This document shows, piece after piece, positions 58,965 to 64,000 of a stretch of 64,000 nt of DNA. Position numbers and translations under genes: made by a program. The stretch is taken from assembly GCA_947652605.1 (NCBI GenBank), contig OX393577.1, forward strand, positions 71,200,108-71,264,107, read 5' to 3'. This DNA is from Elmis aenea (Eukaryota > Arthropoda > Insecta > Coleoptera > Elmidae). Every line of letters starts with the position of its first letter. The first letter of the stretch is position 1. Under the pieces are notes generated by a model, which ran no database searches, had not been told where the DNA came from, and saw only the letters and a program-made list of their open reading frames with translations.

Positions 58965-59585
58965 CTTTTTTAGGTTTATTTTATACATACAAACGAAATT
59001 CCAAGTGTTTTAAAGCAGCATTGAAAAAATATTAATATGCCATTTTAATTTATGCTACCTAAGTCTGAATACTTAAATATGCCGTTTTCTCGCTACAATT
59101 CCATAAAAGGTGTAATACAATTTAATATTTGTTTAAATTAGATTTAGATTTTTTTTTATTCATAAGAGTTTAACAACACAACTAGTTCAAGTTTAAGTGG
59201 GTTAAAAGGCCTTATTATTGGTTAGCTGGTAAATTGTAAAAAGTAAAAATGTTTTGAAATAATCTGAAAAATAATGTAAATTTTTGTATTTATTCGCAAA
59301 TGCTGATGCAGCCAGTCAAGCCAGTGTAATATCTGCCAAAGTATTAATTATTACGTAAAGTCTGTATTATAATAAAATGCATGTCAAATGTTTAAATATA
59401 ATATTATTCAGTTATTTTAAATTAGTAATTTTCATAAACATTGTAGGTATTGTCTTAAGTTGTATTGTTTATTGTGATATAAATATTGTTTGTGATGTCT
59501 TTTTAATGTATGATTTATTCATGTAAGTAAAGTTAACAGAAAATACATGTTAAAGTATTCATATTACACATTTTATTGTATAGTA
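58965..59585. other. 3' flank of TMC
   Basis: AT-rich DNA with no coding signal, probably the TMC 3' UTR and spacer. Confidence 0.45.
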
Positions 59586-59784
59586 CAGGGGTTGGCAACA
59601 TTTTTAACCTTGAGTGCCGACAACAATATTGACATTTGCTTAGGATTCGATTTAACTTATTATTTACATATTTTACCTACAGTAATTTTAAATTTTGTTC
59701 ACCTCAAACCTAAAGAGTCGAATTAGGTGATATTTCCACGTGCCACTCAAAATATTGTAACCTGCCAAGGGTTGCCGACACCTG
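59586..59784. mobile_element. hAT MITE, 199 bp, worn TSD
   Basis: Ends CAGGGGTTGGCAAC and GGTTGCCGACACCTG. Flanks GTATAGTA and ACTTAGTA agree at 5 of 8 bases. Confidence 0.65.
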
Positions 59785-59984
59785 ACTTAGTACATTCATT
59801 ATTATTAAGGCACTTTGCACACAAATTTACCTTTACTACATTTGTCATATTGCGAAATATGGTTGAATATAAATATAATCAGTCAATAAAAGTGTACATT
59901 AGTTGAAAAGACTTTATATAACATTGCAATAATTAATTTTAAAATAAGGTACTGCAAAAATGATTGTATTGTTCTAATTGTCTC

Positions 59985-60493
59985 TCATTCTTCCGTAACT
60001 GGTGAATGTAACTACAAAATATAATTATATAATTGATTTTAAAATCATAAGTAAGTTCTTACCACTTCAGCTATTTCAATCCATTCTAAGGCTTGCATAA
60101 AGGCATCATTTTTACAAGGCATCTTGTCCCAGTTCCAATAAGTTACCGAACTGAATTTATGAATAACATAAAATTTCCGATCATCTTTATCCCTTATGGG
60201 CCTGATACTCTCATGTAACACGACCCCACTATAGGCTTCTGGAATGTCAATTTTGTTCCCTCTTAAGGGATAACCGCGAAACGAGGCTAACACTAATAAG
60301 TAAAAAATTAATTTAGGTTAAATTATATTATTAATTACGTACGTTCATTATTAAAAGTTTTCTTGTAAGGTTCGAAGAATTTTGAAACTTTTGCATCACA
60401 GTCGGCTTGTATTTTAAATGGTACGTATTGAACACTTGCCTCTACAGCAGATATATTTACATTATTTTTCCCGCTCTGAATATGGATTGCCAT
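59985..60493 (-). CDS. RNaseH2C: Ribonuclease H2 subunit C
   Basis: Accessory subunit of RNase H2, which removes ribonucleotides from DNA and RNA-DNA hybrids in the nucleus. Exons 60493-60343, 60292-60063 and a 27-nt last exon 60011-59985 give 135 residues (human 164). The conserved centre is FRGYPLRGNKIDIPEAYSGV, then VLHES. The tiny last exon encodes LHSPVTEE, which gives IAEVLHSPVTEE and fits the usual end of this family better than reading on (VRTYL). A strong GTAAGA donor and TTTTGTAG acceptor support it. Convergent with TMC. Confidence 0.88.
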
Positions 60494-60840
60494 GTTGTAT
60501 TAATGTAGACGGTCGCGAAATTAGCAGCTGATGACTTTGTCTATGTGCAGGACAGGTTTACCTATAAAACAAGGAATACACATTTAAAAAAAAATAAAAA
60601 TCTATTGCGGTAAAGGTAGGTGTTAATAATTTGTAATCTTCTTTAGTGATGCAAATTACAAAAATATGCCAATTTTATGGCTAAATATATGTGGTGATTT
60701 TTGGAATGTCATTTAAATAATTTTAAGGCACAACGCAAGGATCCTAATATCTACTTTTTTAAATTAAGTTCTGGCCTAGATCAGCCTAGATGCAATCCCG
60801 TGCATTTTCTGTTACCAACGTAATGACAACTTAATGCATA

Positions 60841-61040
60841 TTCGTTCGGGACGCTGTTCCCAGAGCAGAGTGGAGTGGAGCGGCGCAGAGTCACGTGGTC
60901 CCTAGAGCCTCCAAGGGTAAATCTATCTGTGGTAAATCTCGAGCGTTCGGGACGTGTTCGTGCTGATTTTTCAAATTTAAATAACGATAACCTCACTATT
61001 TTGTTACACACCGGTCTAATCATGGGTCTCATTTAAAATG
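60841..61040. mobile_element. GGTGCG-family fragment
   Basis: Contains GTTCGGGACG twice, a GAGTGGAGTGGAGCGG stretch and TAACCTCACTATTTTGTTAC, then ACACCGGTCTAATC, all shared with the 34.4 and 56.1 kb copies. Ends are worn and no target duplication is visible. Confidence 0.6.
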
Positions 61041-61208
61041 TTTACCACAGGTCAAACCAGGGTCAAACAAACAAAAGGTTCTGGTGCTACGAATTTCTAG
61101 ATTATTTAAACTTATTTGATTGTTTATTTGGAGAGAAGTTTCTAAGAAAAGGATTGAAATATAACTATTGAAAGGAGTTAAAATTTATATTTATTTAGTT
61201 AGTTGCTA

Positions 61209-61454
61209 CTACTCAACAGTTAAAGTGTGCTTATTTTCTAGATTATAAATTCTTGTGGTCAAAGACCGTTTTATAATGTTCGCATAAGCCCTTTCCATTT
61301 TGATTAGCACTGAATATCGCTGGTCTTTGTTTAATTTGATCTTAAATTGGCTGGAAACTTTTTTGCAAAAAGGCTTTATATAACCACTGTTAAACTCTTC
61401 ATAATTACTCTTCACTTTTTCAATTAAAAACAAAATTGTCTTGTGTGACCTCAA
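61209..61454 (-). CDS. unrecognised ORF, 81 codons
   Basis: Lys-rich frame starting MRSHKTILFLIEKVKSNYEE, with no domain that I recognise. The frame is open for about 24 further codons upstream without an ATG, so it could be the last exon of a gene or an element remnant. It lies in the gap between RNaseH2C and fibrillarin next to a transposon fragment. Confidence 0.25.
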   Translation of the reverse strand: MRSHKTILFLIEKVKSNYEEFNSGYIKPFCKKVSSQFKIKLNKDQRYSVLIKMERAYANIIKRSLTTRIYNLENKHTLTVE

Positions 61455-61791
61455 TTTATCCAGGCTTTCTGCTGGTACATTTTCTTTTGTTTCAATGTTT
61501 AATTGTGAAAGAATTTATGGGGTTGATGATAGTAACGCACACGTTTTACTCGGTGGGCCCGGAAAGCGAGGTAGAAATATACTTTCATGTGTTAGAAGGA
61601 GATGCAGTATAATTGTACGTCTGGGATATGTGTACAACATAGTTGCATTGTGGTAGTGTTATCCATGTAGTTTATATTTTTATATGACCTAAGATCAGAG
61701 AGTGAAATAGTTTCTGAACCGTCCGGTGTGCATGGTTATTAGTGTCGATTTAACTTAACCTTAAAGTATATTCTATGGTTTGCACACCCGC

Positions 61792-62104
61792 ACACCACTC
61801 CCAGGTGGGGTGTAAAATGTGCATATTGTGTGCGCACTAAACGAATTTTTGAACGCAATGCATTTTGTTCACAATGTGCACATAGCTTATTTCTGAACGA
61901 GTTTTTTGATACACACCACACCAGTGCGTTCAGGAATTCGAAACTGGGTTGGTGCGCGCCTTGTAGTGTATCAACCGGTGCGCACACCAGTCCCAGGTGG
62001 GGTGTAAAATGTGCATATTGTGTGCACACCAAACGAATTTTTGAACGCTATGCATTCGCGGTTTTTGACACACAGCACACCAGTTTCGAATTCCTGAACG
62101 CACT
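61792..62104. repeat. direct and inverted repeat cluster upstream of fibrillarin
   Basis: A block of about 75 bp (CCCAGGTGGGGTGTAAAATG, TGCATATTGTGTGC, ACGAATTTTTGAACGC) occurs at about 61799 and again at about 61991. A second motif, GTGCGTTCAGGAATTCGAAA at 61924, returns inverted near 62081. It ends about 140 bp before the fibrillarin start codon. Origin unknown. Confidence 0.8.
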
Positions 62105-62241
62105 CCTGTTCCATGCTTAGGAGCGATTGTTTTGTGACTAATATCATGCAATAAAATTGCTTGCACGTGTTGCTCGAATTTTAGTTTTGGTTACATCTTT
62201 CATCGAAAGAAATTGTGAAATAGCTTCACACAGAATTAGTG

Positions 62242-63502
62242 ATGGGTAGACCAGGTGAATTCTTGTTTTTTCACCAAACAAAAGCTGATTGCTTATTAAT
62301 TTGTATCTTAACCTTTTAAACCTGAAAACCCAAGTAAAATATGACTACAGTTATGGATTTTTGTTAATCAGTATTATTTTGTTGGATGTAGAATTTGTTC
62401 ACACATATAAATCATTGGATATAACTTTATTTAGTAATATTAGTTTATTTTACATTTTATTCACATCTTAGGTTTTTCTCCTCGAGGTGGTGGTGGTGGT
62501 TTTGGTAGAGGAGGAGGAGGTGGTTTTGGAAGAGGAGGCGGTGGAGGACGAGGAGGAGGCCGTTTTAGTGGCGAAGGAGAGGGAGGTCGTGGTCGACCAA
62601 GTTTTGGAAGAGGAGGTGGTCGGGGCGGTGGCCGTGGTGGAAATCGAGGAGGCAGCAGAGGAAGTGGACGTGGAGGCTTTAAAGGTGGTAAAACTGTAAT
62701 AATAGAACCCCACAGACATGCAGGAGTGTTTATTGCACGTGGTAAAGAAGATGCTCTCGTTACATTAAACTTGGTTCCGGGTTCTGAAGTTTATGGAGAA
62801 AAGAGAATATCTGTAGAAGTAAGTTAAGCACATTAAGATCTTTAGCATCATAAAAAATTTGTACCCGATTAAACAGTATCATTGCAGTATTGTATTATGA
62901 TGAATTTATTCCAGGATGAAGGTAACAAGGTGGAATACAGAGTATGGAATCCATTTAGAAGCAAATTAGCAGCTGCAATATTGGGTGGTGTAGATCAGAT
63001 ATATATGCCACCTGGCAGTAAGGTTCTGTATTTGGGGGCAGCGTCTGGTACTACAGTGTCACATGTTTCTGATGTAGTGGGTCCAGACGGATTAGTGTAT
63101 GCTGTTGAGTTCTCTCACAGATCGGGAAGAGACTTGATTAATGTGGCTAAAAAACGAACCAATATCATACCAATTATTGAAGATGCTCGACATCCACATA
63201 AATATCGAATGCTGGTAGGTATGGTGGATACTGTATTCGCAGATGTGGCCCAACCTGACCAAGCAAGAATAGTGGCTCTTAATTCGCAATATTTTTTGAA
63301 AAATGGAGGACATTTCGTGATTTCAATTAAAGCTTCTTGTATAGACTCGACAGCGCAACCAGAAGCAGTGTTTGCTTCAGAAGTTAAAAAATTACAAGCA
63401 GATAAGTTAAAACCCCAGGAGCAAATAACACTGGAACCGTACGAGAGGGATCATGCTGTTGTTGTTGGATCCTACAGACCACCACCTAAAATTCAGAACT
63501 AG
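62242..63502 (+). CDS. Fib: Fibrillarin (rRNA 2'-O-methyltransferase)
   Basis: Catalytic subunit of box C/D snoRNPs in the nucleolus, methylating rRNA. It also methylates a histone H2A glutamine. Exons 62242-62254, 62472-62818 and 62915-63502 give 315 residues. The first exon codes only MGRP plus one base; phase and the family start MG(K/R)PG support it. Exon 2 gives the glycine/arginine-rich domain (about residues 8-75) and then [20 protein letters not shown]. Exon 3 holds the SAM-binding fold: [20 protein letters not shown], then [29 protein letters not shown] and [14 protein letters not shown]. The end [19 protein letters not shown] is complete. The GAR region is strongly G-rich on the coding strand. 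Confidence 0.97.
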
Positions 63503-64000
63503 ACTTGGAATTTTTCGTTCAAGGCTATTTTCATGTAATCAATAGATTAATATCGTAAAGTTGTCAATACATTGTATAATATTTTGAATATAACCTCATT
63601 TTATAAGAAATTAGGAACATAAATGAAACTTTTAATAATCGGTGTTTAAATTAAGTAAAATAAATTCAACTGTTTTTAAGTGTCAATGCAACTGCCTACT
63701 AACAACGTAAACGGGGAACATTTACGCCCCTAAATGAAAATACAATAAAAGTAAATACCAATGAATCCTAAAATACATGTTCATAAGTTGATAATAACAA
63801 TATCAGCGACTTCATTTGCGTGACTTTTGGTATTACATAGTGCGTCCTCAAACCCACGCCCCCAACTTTATGTGTTAGCACAGGGTGAACTTCATGCGAC
63901 TGTTGCTGAAGGCGTATTTGTGCACCATCCATTTAATAATAATAGTTTTAATCCGACAATCTCGTCTAATAATCTGAATTTAGTGTTAGCTCCGAAAACT
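63503..64000. other. 3' flank of fibrillarin
   Basis: AATAAA-type signals near 63658 and 63744. The last 200 bp are less AT-rich and may approach another gene, but no frame can be supported. Confidence 0.4.

Noticed and set aside
61739..62166. Overlapping Cys/His-rich ORFs upstream of fibrillarin
   Set aside because: Generated by the direct/inverted repeat cluster; the peptides repeat themselves and match no finger spacing.
62468..62719. Ser/Thr-rich ORF on the minus strand
   Set aside because: Exact antisense of the glycine/arginine-rich exon of fibrillarin.

Overview
The window looks like nuclear DNA of an insect. It is AT-rich, its genes are split by GT-AG introns, and every recognisable protein is an animal one (d4/DPF, Tom20, cofilin, Rtf1, Arp2, UVRAG, Spred, a retinol-dehydrogenase-like SDR, CDK5RAP3, a TMC channel, RNase H2C, fibrillarin). 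DUF4817-like sequence and CAGGGTG-ended palindromic transposons point to an insect. I could not fix the order. There are no rRNA, tRNA, CRISPR or bacterial features. I rebuilt coding exons by hand from reading frame, splice-site consensus and family knowledge; no transcript was available.

Layout. d4 (minus, 3' end outside the window) lies head-to-head with three tandem Tom20 genes (7.4-9.9 kb, plus). Then come twinstar/cofilin (10.4-12.4 kb, minus), Rtf1 (13.9-17.3 kb, minus) and Arp2 (20.2-25.9 kb, minus). Arp2 is head-to-head with UVRAG (26.5-33.3 kb, plus). Spred follows (37.2-45.8 kb, plus) with a 5 kb first intron. The SDR (50.3-51.4 kb, minus) is head-to-head with CDK5RAP3 (51.9-53.6 kb, plus). 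A TMC gene (55.5-59.0 kb, plus), RNaseH2C (60.0-60.5 kb, minus) and fibrillarin (62.2-63.5 kb, plus) complete the window. The genes are mostly housekeeping genes and do not form one pathway.

Between and inside genes lies a dense set of short DNA transposons: hAT MITEs with 8-bp target duplications, PIF/Harbinger-like elements with TTA duplications, Helitron ends, a TTAA-flanked piggyBac-like MITE, and long palindromic elements ending TA-CAGGGTG...CACCCTG-TA. Several are nested. The UVRAG intron holds a Helitron inside a palindromic element, split by a second palindromic element. Upstream of Spred a 2.5 kb element sits inside a hAT element.

The points most worth following are the tandem Tom20 triplet with two fast-diverging copies, a 15-nt in-frame microexon candidate in Arp2, five perfect CRE octamers in 1.75 kb of Spred intron 1, a perfect 52-bp-arm hairpin downstream of Spred, and the nested transposon records. 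I found no convincing wholly new multi-gene system.
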